From assembly GCA_030654155.1 (NCBI GenBank), contig JAURYA010000049.1, forward strand, positions 1 to 42,270: a DNA stretch of 42,270 bases, read 5' to 3'. The notes beneath the pieces were generated by a model that was not told the origin of the DNA, ran no database searches, and saw only the letters and a program-made list of their open reading frames with translations. The DNA is from Sulfurimonas sp. (lineage in GTDB: Bacteria > Campylobacterota > Campylobacteria > Campylobacterales > Sulfurimonadaceae). Both the position numbers and the translations under genes were made by a program. The first letter of the stretch is position 1. Each line of letters starts with the position of its first letter. Positions 1-9,151 of this stretch are shown here, one piece after another.

Positions 1-183
1 GTTAGACTAAAACTTTACAAAGGAAGCGTAAGCGTAGTTGGTCGCAAATCTATAAAATCACTATTTAACCCTGAGTACTGTACTTTTGAAGAAGATGCGG
101 TGTATGATCAAAAAGATGCGGCAGGTTTTATTAAACTAAACGCTCTTAGATTTATAATTGCCGGCAAAGCTAGAAAAAAATAA
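1..183 (+). CDS. argG: Argininosuccinate synthase, C-terminal fragment (5' end outside window)
   Basis: Frame 1 reads [60 protein letters not shown], typical of the ArgG C-terminus. Confidence 0.85.
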   Translation, partial: VRLKLYKGSVSVVGRKSIKSLFNPEYCTFEEDAVYDQKDAAGFIKLNALRFIIAGKARKK

Positions 184-201
184 CCACTTAAGGAAAATAG
201 C

Positions 202-939
202 ATGAGCATAATCAAAATAGATATGAATTCACCAGAGTTTCAAGCTGAGTTAGCAAAAACTGTTATCTTTACGGATAAAGTAAATAAGCAGTTCGGCTGG
301 GTTTACAATCCTCAAGCAGAGGTAAACGAAGGCGTACAGATGGGTCTTGCTAGAAACAAGATGATGTATGGTAAACGCTTCTGCCCATGTTTTATGGTTG
401 AAGTTGTGGATGAAAAACCAAGAAGTGTAGAAGATAGAATCTGTCCATGCAAGCCGGCAATTGAAAAAGAGATTCCAGAAGATGGAACATGTCACTGCGG
501 AATCTACTGCACGCCTGAGTATGCTGCAAACAAAAAAGCAGAGATGGGCATTGAAGAGGTTGTTCATACGCATTCTCGCGGTTTGACAAAAGATGAAGCA
601 GCAATTTTGCTAAATCAAGGTGAGCTAGATGCAGACGAATTAATATCTCTGCTTGAAGCAAGAAATCTCGGTATGGTAGCGTTTAAACTAGTTGACGTAA
701 GAGAGCATATGGAGTGGCAGATGGGGCACATAAAAGGTGCTGACAAACTTGTACCTACTAGCAGTTTTTTTGCTGCACTTGATGACGCAAAACTAAACAA
801 AGACGAAAACATAATTGTATATTGTCACGTTGGAAGCAGAAGTGCACACTGTGCTAGAATATTAAAAGACATGGGATATACGAAAATAGGAAATTTATCA
901 TATGGAATAGTTTCATATGGCGGCAAAATAGAGAGATAA
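202..939 (+). CDS. Ferredoxin:thioredoxin reductase catalytic-chain-like domain fused to C-terminal rhodanese domain
   Basis: CPC...CPC...CHCGIYC cysteine pattern in the N-terminal half; rhodanese loop VYCHVGSRSAHCARIL in the C-terminal half. Confidence 0.85.
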   Translation: MSIIKIDMNSPEFQAELAKTVIFTDKVNKQFGWVYNPQAEVNEGVQMGLARNKMMYGKRFCPCFMVEVVDEKPRSVEDRICPCKPAIEKEIPEDGTCHCGIYCTPEYAANKKAEMGIEEVVHTHSRGLTKDEAAILLNQGELDADELISLLEARNLGMVAFKLVDVREHMEWQMGHIKGADKLVPTSSFFAALDDAKLNKDENIIVYCHVGSRSAHCARILKDMGYTKIGNLSYGIVSYGGKIER

Positions 940-948
940 GGAAAAACA

Positions 949-1395
949 ATGAAAGTACTATTGATTAAAGACGTAAAAACTCTAGGCAAAGCAGGTGAAG
1001 TTAAAGAGGTAAAAGATGGCTACGGCCAAAACTTTTTAATAGCAAAAGGTTTTGCGAAACATGCAACTACCGAAATTTTGGCTAAACATAAAGAAGATGA
1101 AAAATTGGCGGCAGAAGAGCTTGCTAAAGAGATATCATCACTAAAAGAGCTGGCAACAAAGCTAGATAAAGCTGAAATCGTAATCACCAAAAAACTTGGC
1201 CAAAACGGTCACCTTTTCGGCTCAATTACAAAAGATGAAGTAGCCCAAGCACTTCAAGAACAGCACAATATCGAAATTGACAAGAAACATATAACAGATA
1301 AAGTTTCAATCAAAACAGTCGGCGAGCATGACCTTGACCTGAAATTAGGTCATGGAATCCACGCAACTCTGCATGTGGATGTTCAGGGGGAGTAA
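949..1395 (+). CDS. rplI: 50S ribosomal protein L9
   Basis: MKVLLIKDVKTLGKAGEVKEVKDGYGQNFLIAKGFA signature. Confidence 0.97.
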   Translation: MKVLLIKDVKTLGKAGEVKEVKDGYGQNFLIAKGFAKHATTEILAKHKEDEKLAAEELAKEISSLKELATKLDKAEIVITKKLGQNGHLFGSITKDEVAQALQEQHNIEIDKKHITDKVSIKTVGEHDLDLKLGHGIHATLHVDVQGE

Positions 1396-1436
1396 TTTAG
1401 ATATGAACTATTTTTTCCAGCCACTAGGAGACAAAC

Positions 1437-1982
1437 TTGTTTGACGCAACTACCATACTTGCATACAAAGGCAAGAACAAAGCAGTAATCGGCGGAGACG
1501 GTCAGGTTACTTTTGGAAACAGTGTTCTAAAAGGCAATGCTACTAAAATCCGAACTCTTCATAACGGTAAAATTTTAGCCGGTTTTGCTGGGAGCACGGC
1601 TGACGCTTTTAATCTTTTTGACATGTTCGAAGATTTTCTAGAAGCAAAAAAAGGCGATATTTTAAAATCAGTTGTCGAATTCTCCAAAGCATGGAGAAAA
1701 GACAAAGTCCTTCGCCGTCTTGAAGCTATGATGATAGTACTCAACAATGAACATATTTTTATCCTTACCGGCAACGGCGATGTAGTTGAGCCCGAAGACG
1801 GAGAGATTGCTTCAATCGGAAGCGGTGGAAACTTCGCCATATCTGCTGCGCGTGCCCTTAAAAAACATACCTCTTTAGATGAAGAGGAGCTTGTACGCGA
1901 GAGCCTTAAAATTGCCGCTGATCTATGCATCTACACAAACCACAACATTAAAACTCTCACACTCAGCGGAGAAAACAAGTGA
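1437..1982 (+). CDS. hslV: ATP-dependent protease proteolytic subunit HslV, TTG start
   Basis: [24 protein letters not shown]..; RBS-like taggag about 7 nt before TTG; overlaps hslU. Confidence 0.95.
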   Translation: MFDATTILAYKGKNKAVIGGDGQVTFGNSVLKGNATKIRTLHNGKILAGFAGSTADAFNLFDMFEDFLEAKKGDILKSVVEFSKAWRKDKVLRRLEAMMIVLNNEHIFILTGNGDVVEPEDGEIASIGSGGNFAISAARALKKHTSLDEEELVRESLKIAADLCIYTNHNIKTLTLSGENK

Positions 1983-3307
1983 ATCTAACACCAAAAGAGA
2001 TAGTTGAATATTTAGACAAATATGTCATTTCGCAACACAACGCTAAAAAAACTATCGCACTTGCTCTCAGAACCAGATACAGAAGAATGCAACTAAGCCA
2101 AGAGCTTCAAAATGATATAACGCCAAAAAATATATTGATGATAGGCTCAACGGGTGTCGGAAAAACAGAAATTTCAAGACGCTTGGCGAAGATGATGAAA
2201 GTCCCTTTTATCAAAGTTGAAGCAAGCAAATATACCGAAGTAGGTTTTGTCGGACGAGATGTTGAATCTATGATTAGGGATTTGGTTGTTGCGTCTATTG
2301 CTATAGTAAAAGCAGAGAAAGAGGAAGAGAACAAAGAGAAGATAGAGAACTATATTTTAAACAAGATAGTTGAGAAGCTTCTGCCCCCTCTTCCACTGGG
2401 TGCCAGCGAGAGCAAAAAAGATGACTACCAGAGACTTTTAAGCGTTATGGAGGAGAGAGTTCTCTCAGGCGAGATGGATGATAAAATCATACAGCTTGAG
2501 ATTGAAAAGATACATGTAGAGTTTAACGATACAAATCTTCCTCCTGAAATGGCAAAGGTTCAAGAATCTTTCTCTAGGGTATTTTCTCAAATGAATAAAG
2601 AAGATAATAAAAAAGAGGTGACTGTAAGGGACGCAAAAGCTATTTTAAAAAATGAGGCTAGTGCGAAACTTATTGATTCTACACATATTCAGTCTGAAGC
2701 GCTCAGACGTGCCGAGAGTGGCGGAATTATATTTTTGGATGAGATTGACAAAATCGCTATAAGCGAAAAATCACAGGGCAGAAATGACCCTAGCAAAGAG
2801 GGAGTTCAAAGAGATTTACTCCCTATCGTCGAGGGAAGCAGCGTTTCTACGAAGTATGGAGCGATAAATACCGACCATATTCTCTTTATTGCCGCAGGTG
2901 CATTTCATCTATGCAAACCGAGCGATTTGATTCCGGAACTTCAGGGTAGATTTCCGCTAAGAGTTGAGCTTGAATCTTTAACAGAGGATACTCTCTATAA
3001 GATACTTACTCAAACAAAAAACTCATTGCTTAAGCAATATGAAGCGCTTTTAAGTGTTGAGGGAATGAAGTTAATTTTTGAAGATGAGGCGATTAGAGCT
3101 ATTGCAAAATTGGCTCATAGAGCAAATGAAGTTGCTGAAGACATCGGAGCAAGAAGACTTCATACCGTGCTAGAAAAGGTTTTGGAAGATGTAAGTTTTA
3201 ATGCAGATGAGTATATGGACAAAGAGTTTATCGTCACTGCAAAATTGGTACATGAAAAATTAGATGCTGTTGTCGAAAACGATGACTTATCAAGATATAT
3301 CTTATAG
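1979..3307 (+). CDS. hslU: HslU ATPase subunit
   Basis: [22 protein letters not shown], Walker [10 protein letters not shown], Walker [11 protein letters not shown]. Confidence 0.97.
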   Translation: MNLTPKEIVEYLDKYVISQHNAKKTIALALRTRYRRMQLSQELQNDITPKNILMIGSTGVGKTEISRRLAKMMKVPFIKVEASKYTEVGFVGRDVESMIRDLVVASIAIVKAEKEEENKEKIENYILNKIVEKLLPPLPLGASESKKDDYQRLLSVMEERVLSGEMDDKIIQLEIEKIHVEFNDTNLPPEMAKVQESFSRVFSQMNKEDNKKEVTVRDAKAILKNEASAKLIDSTHIQSEALRRAESGGIIFLDEIDKIAISEKSQGRNDPSKEGVQRDLLPIVEGSSVSTKYGAINTDHILFIAAGAFHLCKPSDLIPELQGRFPLRVELESLTEDTLYKILTQTKNSLLKQYEALLSVEGMKLIFEDEAIRAIAKLAHRANEVAEDIGARRLHTVLEKVLEDVSFNADEYMDKEFIVTAKLVHEKLDAVVENDDLSRYIL

Positions 3308-3315
3308 GAAAAAAT

Positions 3316-4194
3316 ATGACTAAAGCCGGTTTCGTCTCTCTAATAGGTCGTCCAAATGCTGGAAAGAGCACACTAATGAACTCACTACTAGGTGAAAATA
3401 TTGCCATGGTTAGTCAAAAAGCCAATGCAACTAGAAAAAGATCAAATGCAATTGTTATGCATGAGAACACTCAAATAATCTTTGTTGACACTCCAGGATT
3501 GCACGAAAGAGAAAAGGTTTTAAATCAGTTTATGCTTGATGAAGCTCTAAAGGCTATGGGTGACTGTGATTTGATTGTATATCTGGCTCCAGTAACAGAC
3601 AGCGTTGAGCATTATGAAAAATTTTTAAAACTAAATAACTCTAAAATCAAACATATAATAGTATTAAGCAAAATAGATCAGGTTACTCAAGAAAAGCTGT
3701 TTAAAAAAATAGCTCAATATAACCAATTTTCAGACCATTTTGAAGCTCTTATTCCGATGGCGGTGCCTAAAAAAGTTGGGCACAAGGACCTGCTTGAAAC
3801 AATATCAAAGCTTTTGCCGGAGTCTCCGTTTCTTTTTGATCCAGAGGATCTGACAAGTGAGTTAGTAAGAGATATATATGCAGGGTTTATAAGAGAAGGG
3901 ATCTTTGAAAATGTCAGCGATGAGATTCCGTACGAATCAGATGTTTTAATAGACAAGATATATGAAGAGAAAAATGTAGACAGAATTATTGCTACCATCA
4001 TTGTAGAGAAAGAGTCTCAAAAAGGTATTATAATCGGCAAAGGCGGGGAGTCAATAAAAAGAATCGGAAAGTACTCCAGAGAAAAGATAGAGATGCTTAG
4101 TGGGAAAAAAGTTTATCTTGATTTACAGGTTGTTGTAAAAAAAGGGTGGACAAAAGATAAATCATATTTACAAGAGATAGGCTATATATCATGA
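3316..4194 (+). CDS. era: GTPase Era
   Basis: GRPNAGKSTLMN G1, DTPGLHE G3, SKID G4, C-terminal KH domain GIIIGKGGESIKRIG. Confidence 0.97.
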   Translation: MTKAGFVSLIGRPNAGKSTLMNSLLGENIAMVSQKANATRKRSNAIVMHENTQIIFVDTPGLHEREKVLNQFMLDEALKAMGDCDLIVYLAPVTDSVEHYEKFLKLNNSKIKHIIVLSKIDQVTQEKLFKKIAQYNQFSDHFEALIPMAVPKKVGHKDLLETISKLLPESPFLFDPEDLTSELVRDIYAGFIREGIFENVSDEIPYESDVLIDKIYEEKNVDRIIATIIVEKESQKGIIIGKGGESIKRIGKYSREKIEMLSGKKVYLDLQVVVKKGWTKDKSYLQEIGYIS

Positions 4195-5156
4195 AATTAC
4201 TACTACTTATTTTAATAAGCTTAAATGTTTTTGCTAGCAATATACTAACCAGTTATAGAGTTAACGGCGTTGCAGACATTGAAAAGCAGATGGATTTAGA
4301 ACTATCAAAAGAGGAATATTGGAGCAGTTACCTAGTTACAAAAGATACAACATTTGGCTATATAGAATCTTATCTTAACGTTCTTGCTTGTGATAAATCA
4401 AAATCAACATTAGACCTATACTCTACCGACCAAAACCAAAGTTTTAAATTTAAAAAAACATATAGCGCTTTTACAGGTAAAATAAAGGGCGATAAAACAA
4501 AAGAGGGTGATTTAAAAACTCCGGTAGGAATCTATCAAATAGTTCAAAAACTCTCTAAAGAGACAAATCTGGACCCTTTTTATGGTCCTTTTGCTTTTGT
4601 AACATCATACCCGAATCTGTATGACTCTTACAGAGGAAGAAATGGCTCTGGAATATGGATACATGGTCTTCCATCAGAAGATAGAGATTCGTTTACAAGA
4701 GGATGTATTGCGATAAACAATTCAAGTATTGAATGCTTAGATAGAAATATAGATATATCAAAAACTCTTATTATCATAAATGACTCAAGTGTTAAAACCA
4801 ATGTCTCAAAAGAGACACTATCTTCAATACTTGCACAGCTCTACTCTTGGAGATATGCTTGGCTTTATGATGATATAGAAAATTACCTAAGCTTCTATTC
4901 AACTCAATTTGTTAGACATGACGGCATGGATATTGAAAAATTTACAAGCTACAAAACAAGAGTCTTTAAAAAAGCTGAGAAAAAATCTATTTTATTTAAC
5001 GACATTAACGTTATTCCATATCCTGGCAATACAAATATATATCAAATTACTTTTAAAGAGTTCTATAAATCTAATAGTTTTGAGTTTATAGGCAATAAAA
5101 CATTAATTGTAGAATTTGATAAAAATAAAAAAATAAAAATACTAACCGAACTATAA
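4191..5156 (+). CDS. L,D-transpeptidase/L,D-carboxypeptidase fold protein (YkuD), Csd6/Pgp2-like
   Basis: Signal peptide; YkuD catalytic motif IWIHGLPSEDRDSFTRGCIAI; C-terminal NTF2-like-looking extension; size like Csd6/Pgp2. Confidence 0.8.
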   Translation: MKLLLLILISLNVFASNILTSYRVNGVADIEKQMDLELSKEEYWSSYLVTKDTTFGYIESYLNVLACDKSKSTLDLYSTDQNQSFKFKKTYSAFTGKIKGDKTKEGDLKTPVGIYQIVQKLSKETNLDPFYGPFAFVTSYPNLYDSYRGRNGSGIWIHGLPSEDRDSFTRGCIAINNSSIECLDRNIDISKTLIIINDSSVKTNVSKETLSSILAQLYSWRYAWLYDDIENYLSFYSTQFVRHDGMDIEKFTSYKTRVFKKAEKKSILFNDINVIPYPGNTNIYQITFKEFYKSNSFEFIGNKTLIVEFDKNKKIKILTEL

Positions 5157-5167
5157 AAGATATATAT

Positions 5168-6481
5168 ATGAAATATACTTTTATAAGAGTGTTTTTTGCT
5201 CTAAATATCTTTTTAACTCCTATATTTGGAGATGTTCAATTAATTAAAAAAGAAAACAGTGACTCAAACACAACTCTTCTTGTTATAGGCGGAATACATG
5301 GTGATGAGCCGGGCGGATATTTTTCTGCATCAATATTAGCAACTCATTATAAAATAAACTCAAAAAACCTCTGGATAGTTCCAAACCTAAATCAAGAAAG
5401 CATCCAAAAAGATAGCAGAGGCGTAAACGGAGATATGAACAGAAAATTCTCCATAATAAACAGTGGAGATAAAGATAAAAAAATTGTTGAAAATATTAAA
5501 GAGATAATTACCAAGAAAAATGTTTCTTTAGTTTTAAATCTACATGATGGCAATGGGTTTTACAGAAAAACTGACAAAGGAAATATTTTCAATCCGAATG
5601 CTTGGGGACAAACATGCGTAATTGATCAATGCGATTTAATTGAAAACCAGCCATTTGGAAACTTAAATACAATTGCTATTGACATTAAAGAGAGAATAAA
5701 CAAAAGACTTATAGAAGAACATCACACTTTTGACGTAAAAAATACTAACACAAAATTTGATGATGAAGCTATGCAGCTCTCTCTTACATATTTTGCAGTT
5801 ACAAACAACAAACCTGCTTTTGCAATAGAGAGCAGTAAAAACTTGCCTTCACTTTCTCAGAAAGTTTTTTATCATCTCCTTGCGATAGAAGAATTTATGA
5901 ACATTATGGATATATCTTTTACTAGAGAATTTGAATTAAATGAACAAAATATTGATCAAATACTGAAAACTTATGGAAATTTAAATATAAATAACAATAT
6001 CTCAATTAATTTAACTAACATAAAAAAATCTTTAAGCTTTATTCCGATAAAATCAGAGAGTAATGTATTTAAGTTTTCTAACCCACTGGGGAATGTTGTT
6101 AAAGAGAGTGGCGGCTTTGTTGTTTACATAGGCAATAAAAAAATTACAACTCTCGGTCCACAATATTTTAAGCAGGGAGAGTCTTGTATAGAAGAGTTTG
6201 AAGTCATGGCTGATGGAGTTAAAATTTCATTAGGTGAAACTTCAGATTTTTTTGTAAATGACGATTTTAATATCGTTAAAAAAGATGGTTATCGTGCGAA
6301 TATTATTGGTTACAAAGCAGTTGGTCGTCTTGATGAGAGCGGTGTAAACATTAAGCTTCAAGATTTTGACAAAAAATTCTCTATTGACGTAGACGACTTA
6401 GTTTACAGAATTGAGTTTTATAAAAATAATGAATTTTGTTCTATGTCCAAAGTTCATTTTAGACAGGATAATGCAAAATGA
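5168..6481 (+). CDS. Zinc carboxypeptidase M14-like, Csd4/Pgp1-like peptidoglycan DL-carboxypeptidase
   Basis: GGIHGDEPGG (HxxE) and LNLHDGNGF motifs; signal peptide; length (437 aa) like Csd4. Confidence 0.75.
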   Translation: MKYTFIRVFFALNIFLTPIFGDVQLIKKENSDSNTTLLVIGGIHGDEPGGYFSASILATHYKINSKNLWIVPNLNQESIQKDSRGVNGDMNRKFSIINSGDKDKKIVENIKEIITKKNVSLVLNLHDGNGFYRKTDKGNIFNPNAWGQTCVIDQCDLIENQPFGNLNTIAIDIKERINKRLIEEHHTFDVKNTNTKFDDEAMQLSLTYFAVTNNKPAFAIESSKNLPSLSQKVFYHLLAIEEFMNIMDISFTREFELNEQNIDQILKTYGNLNINNNISINLTNIKKSLSFIPIKSESNVFKFSNPLGNVVKESGGFVVYIGNKKITTLGPQYFKQGESCIEEFEVMADGVKISLGETSDFFVNDDFNIVKKDGYRANIIGYKAVGRLDESGVNIKLQDFDKKFSIDVDDLVYRIEFYKNNEFCSMSKVHFRQDNAK

Positions 6482-8031
6482 GTAAAAAAGAACAACACTC
6501 TTTCTCTAGTGTACTTTCTATTAATCCATACAAAAATACGTATGTCAGCGCCGTTGCAAGTTCTTTAAGAGTAACTACATCACCTGAATACAGTAAAGAA
6601 CAGTATGTAATCTCTTATCTGAATACAAAAAGTTTTATTAATAGCCATATTGTTATAAGCAAAAATATTCCAGATGAAGATTTGTATGATGCTATTTACA
6701 ATAAGGCATATGATGAGCTTGGGCTTGATCAAGCCATAATGTATCAAATAGAGTATATAGAAACTTTTAGCAATCTAGATGAAAGCAACAGAAGCTTCCA
6801 CGTATTTATAATAGACCCCATAACAGTTAATGATATATTTAAGAATGCGGTTGAAAAAATTAAATACATAGACTATATCATTCCCTCTCCTCTATTACTA
6901 AAGTCACTTTATTCTAGAGAGATTATACAAGATAGCGGTGTTCACTGTTTTATCTACTTCCAAGAGAATGATACTTCTATAACTATATATAATGAAAAAG
7001 AGTTCGTATATACAAAATCTATAAATTATTCATTCTTACAGATGCATGAGAGATTTTGTGAGATTCATGGAGAGATGGTTGAATATGAGGATTTTATTCA
7101 CTTTCTATCAAATGAGGACCTTAAAACTACTAACAATAGTTATAAAACAGATATTATAAAGCTCTACAAAGAGATATTTGCAAACATTAATGATATTTTA
7201 ACGTATGTAAAAAGAGCTTTGGATATAGATAAAATAGAGAGTGTATACATAGATACTCAGCTTTCTACAATAACTAAAATAGATGAGATGGCAGAAGTAG
7301 AGCTTAGCATTAAAAGCAGCAGTTTCAATTTTAACTATGGATTTAAAAGCGAAGATACTCACATTGATCACTTTCACTATCTTATGCAGATCTACACTAC
7401 TCTTCCTGAAAATGAGAGATATGAGTGTAATTTTACTACATATCATCGCCCTCCAAAATTTACACGAAGAGAGAGCGGACGCGCTATATTACTAGCTGCG
7501 GCTTCTTTAGTGCTTGTTTTTCTATATCCCGTATCATATTGGACGCTTACATATGCTCAAACATTACAATATACGCTTTTAGAGGAAGAGTATAAGAGTG
7601 TCCATAACATTAAAATAACAAGAGAAGCAATTATAAAAAGCAAAGAGGCTGAGAAGGATGGTGTATCAAAACTTCTAGCTCAGGCGCAGCAAGAGTATGT
7701 TGAGAAGAAAAATACACTCATAAAAATTCATGATGTAAAAGTTAATTACCCGATGAAAGCCAACCTTTTACAAATATTGACAAAAGAGTTGAATGACTAC
7801 GATGTCAAATTAGAAACTGCTTTTTATTCAGAAACAGAAATAGCAGATAAAAGCAGCACCTCAAAAGAGTTTAAGTTTGGTTTAGTATCTTCTAACGATA
7901 AAAAGATTACTGATTTAATTAAGTATCTAACTAAAACATATGAAGGAAAATTTCACTTCTCTATTAATGAGATATCATATAAAATAGAAGAGAAGTTGTA
8001 CTTTGGTGAATTAAAGGTGAATTTATTATGA
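6478..8031 (+). CDS. Pilus/T2SS-like inner membrane assembly protein (MshI / fused PilM-PilN-like; CtsX-position)
   Basis: Cytoplasmic N-terminal ASKHA-like region, single TM AILLAAASLVLVFLYPVSYW near 345-360, periplasmic coiled-coil; position ahead of PilO- and secretin-like genes. Confidence 0.6.
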   Translation: MSKKEQHSFSSVLSINPYKNTYVSAVASSLRVTTSPEYSKEQYVISYLNTKSFINSHIVISKNIPDEDLYDAIYNKAYDELGLDQAIMYQIEYIETFSNLDESNRSFHVFIIDPITVNDIFKNAVEKIKYIDYIIPSPLLLKSLYSREIIQDSGVHCFIYFQENDTSITIYNEKEFVYTKSINYSFLQMHERFCEIHGEMVEYEDFIHFLSNEDLKTTNNSYKTDIIKLYKEIFANINDILTYVKRALDIDKIESVYIDTQLSTITKIDEMAEVELSIKSSSFNFNYGFKSEDTHIDHFHYLMQIYTTLPENERYECNFTTYHRPPKFTRRESGRAILLAAASLVLVFLYPVSYWTLTYAQTLQYTLLEEEYKSVHNIKITREAIIKSKEAEKDGVSKLLAQAQQEYVEKKNTLIKIHDVKVNYPMKANLLQILTKELNDYDVKLETAFYSETEIADKSSTSKEFKFGLVSSNDKKITDLIKYLTKTYEGKFHFSINEISYKIEEKLYFGELKVNLL

Positions 8032-8666
8032 ATTTCAAATTAATGATCGAAGAGACCTTACAAAGAATTGATAATTTCTTTAAGGAAAAATCTCAAAAAG
8101 ATGTTTATATAGTCTATATAATGATAATTGCCATTTTAGCTGCATTGGCTTATCCGTTTTATGACCTAACCGCCAAAGAGTTTAATGTTATAAAAGACAA
8201 GGTTAAACAAATTACCACAAAAATAGATGCCGACAAAATTTACCTGAAGATAAACACAGAGGCAACGGTAGTTAAATTAGGGCAAGACATTATAACGCTA
8301 GAGGGTGAGCTGGTAACTCAAAGAGATACAAATAAGTATATTAAAGAGAAGATAGAGACAATATCATCATTAATATACGATGAAGTTGCGTGGGGTAAAT
8401 ATCTTAACTCTATATCCATACATGCTAAAGAGCACAACATGAAGATTATTAACTTTGTTAACACATATTCATTGAACAACGAGTCAGCTTTTGGCCATGT
8501 ACTGGATATCTCTCTTGATGTTAAGGGAAGCTTTTTAGATACGGTGAAGTTCATTAATTCTTTAGAGCAGAGTGAGCTGGTTGTAGATGTTCATGATTTG
8601 GACGTAAAAGCTCAAGATGCACTAAACACGAAGATTAAGATTTCAGTTTGGGGGATTACTTACTAA
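8028..8666 (+). CDS. PilO/MshJ-like inner membrane protein
   Basis: N-terminal TM VYIVYIMIIAILAALAYPFYDL followed by coiled-coil and ferredoxin-like C-terminus; 4-bp overlap with upstream gene. Confidence 0.6.
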   Translation: MNFKLMIEETLQRIDNFFKEKSQKDVYIVYIMIIAILAALAYPFYDLTAKEFNVIKDKVKQITTKIDADKIYLKINTEATVVKLGQDIITLEGELVTQRDTNKYIKEKIETISSLIYDEVAWGKYLNSISIHAKEHNMKIINFVNTYSLNNESAFGHVLDISLDVKGSFLDTVKFINSLEQSELVVDVHDLDVKAQDALNTKIKISVWGITY

Positions 8667-9142
8667 TGAAAACAACATTAATAACACTACTGGCAGTTTT
8701 TCTAAGTAGTACTCTTTTTGCCACAGAGTTAGAGTGGGTAGATGAGCAGATTGAGGCTATTAAACCCCCGAGAAAGGGCATTAGCATTTCAGGGGTTGGT
8801 GATCCTTTTATTTTCTTGGAAAAGAATAATCCAGAAGTAAAAAAGAAGGGCACTGCTTCTTCAGCACCTGACACTAGGGTGACAGCGGCAAAGCCATCTG
8901 TTCTCAAGCAGAAAGTTTGTCCTCCAGATGGAAATACGACCAAGAGCAGCGGCTTTGAATTAAACGCAATTATCAACTCAAAAGCGATGATCAATGGCAG
9001 TTGGTACAAAAAGAGCGACACAATAAATAGCTATACCGTTTTGGATATCAGTAAAAATTCTGTAACTCTAAAAAAAGGCGGCAAGGAACTTATCTTGTCA
9101 ACTGTTAATAAAAAACAAACTCTAAAATTCAAAAATAAGTAG
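8666..9142 (+). CDS. PilP/MshK-like periplasmic protein (CtsR-position)
   Basis: Signal peptide MKTTLITLLAVFLSSTLFA; small beta domain AIINSKAMINGSWYKKSDTINSYTVLDISKNSVTLKKGGKELIL typical of GspC-HR/PilP; TAATG overlap start. Confidence 0.6.
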   Translation: MKTTLITLLAVFLSSTLFATELEWVDEQIEAIKPPRKGISISGVGDPFIFLEKNNPEVKKKGTASSAPDTRVTAAKPSVLKQKVCPPDGNTTKSSGFELNAIINSKAMINGSWYKKSDTINSYTVLDISKNSVTLKKGGKELILSTVNKKQTLKFKNK

Positions 9143-9151
9143 GGCAGATTT

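Noticed and set aside
1559-1930. Long antisense ORF inside hslV (and similar shadow ORFs inside atpG, fabD, birA, fmt, hypX)
   Set aside because: Low-complexity composition typical of the shadow frame of a well-supported gene; no independent start signals or recognisable domain.
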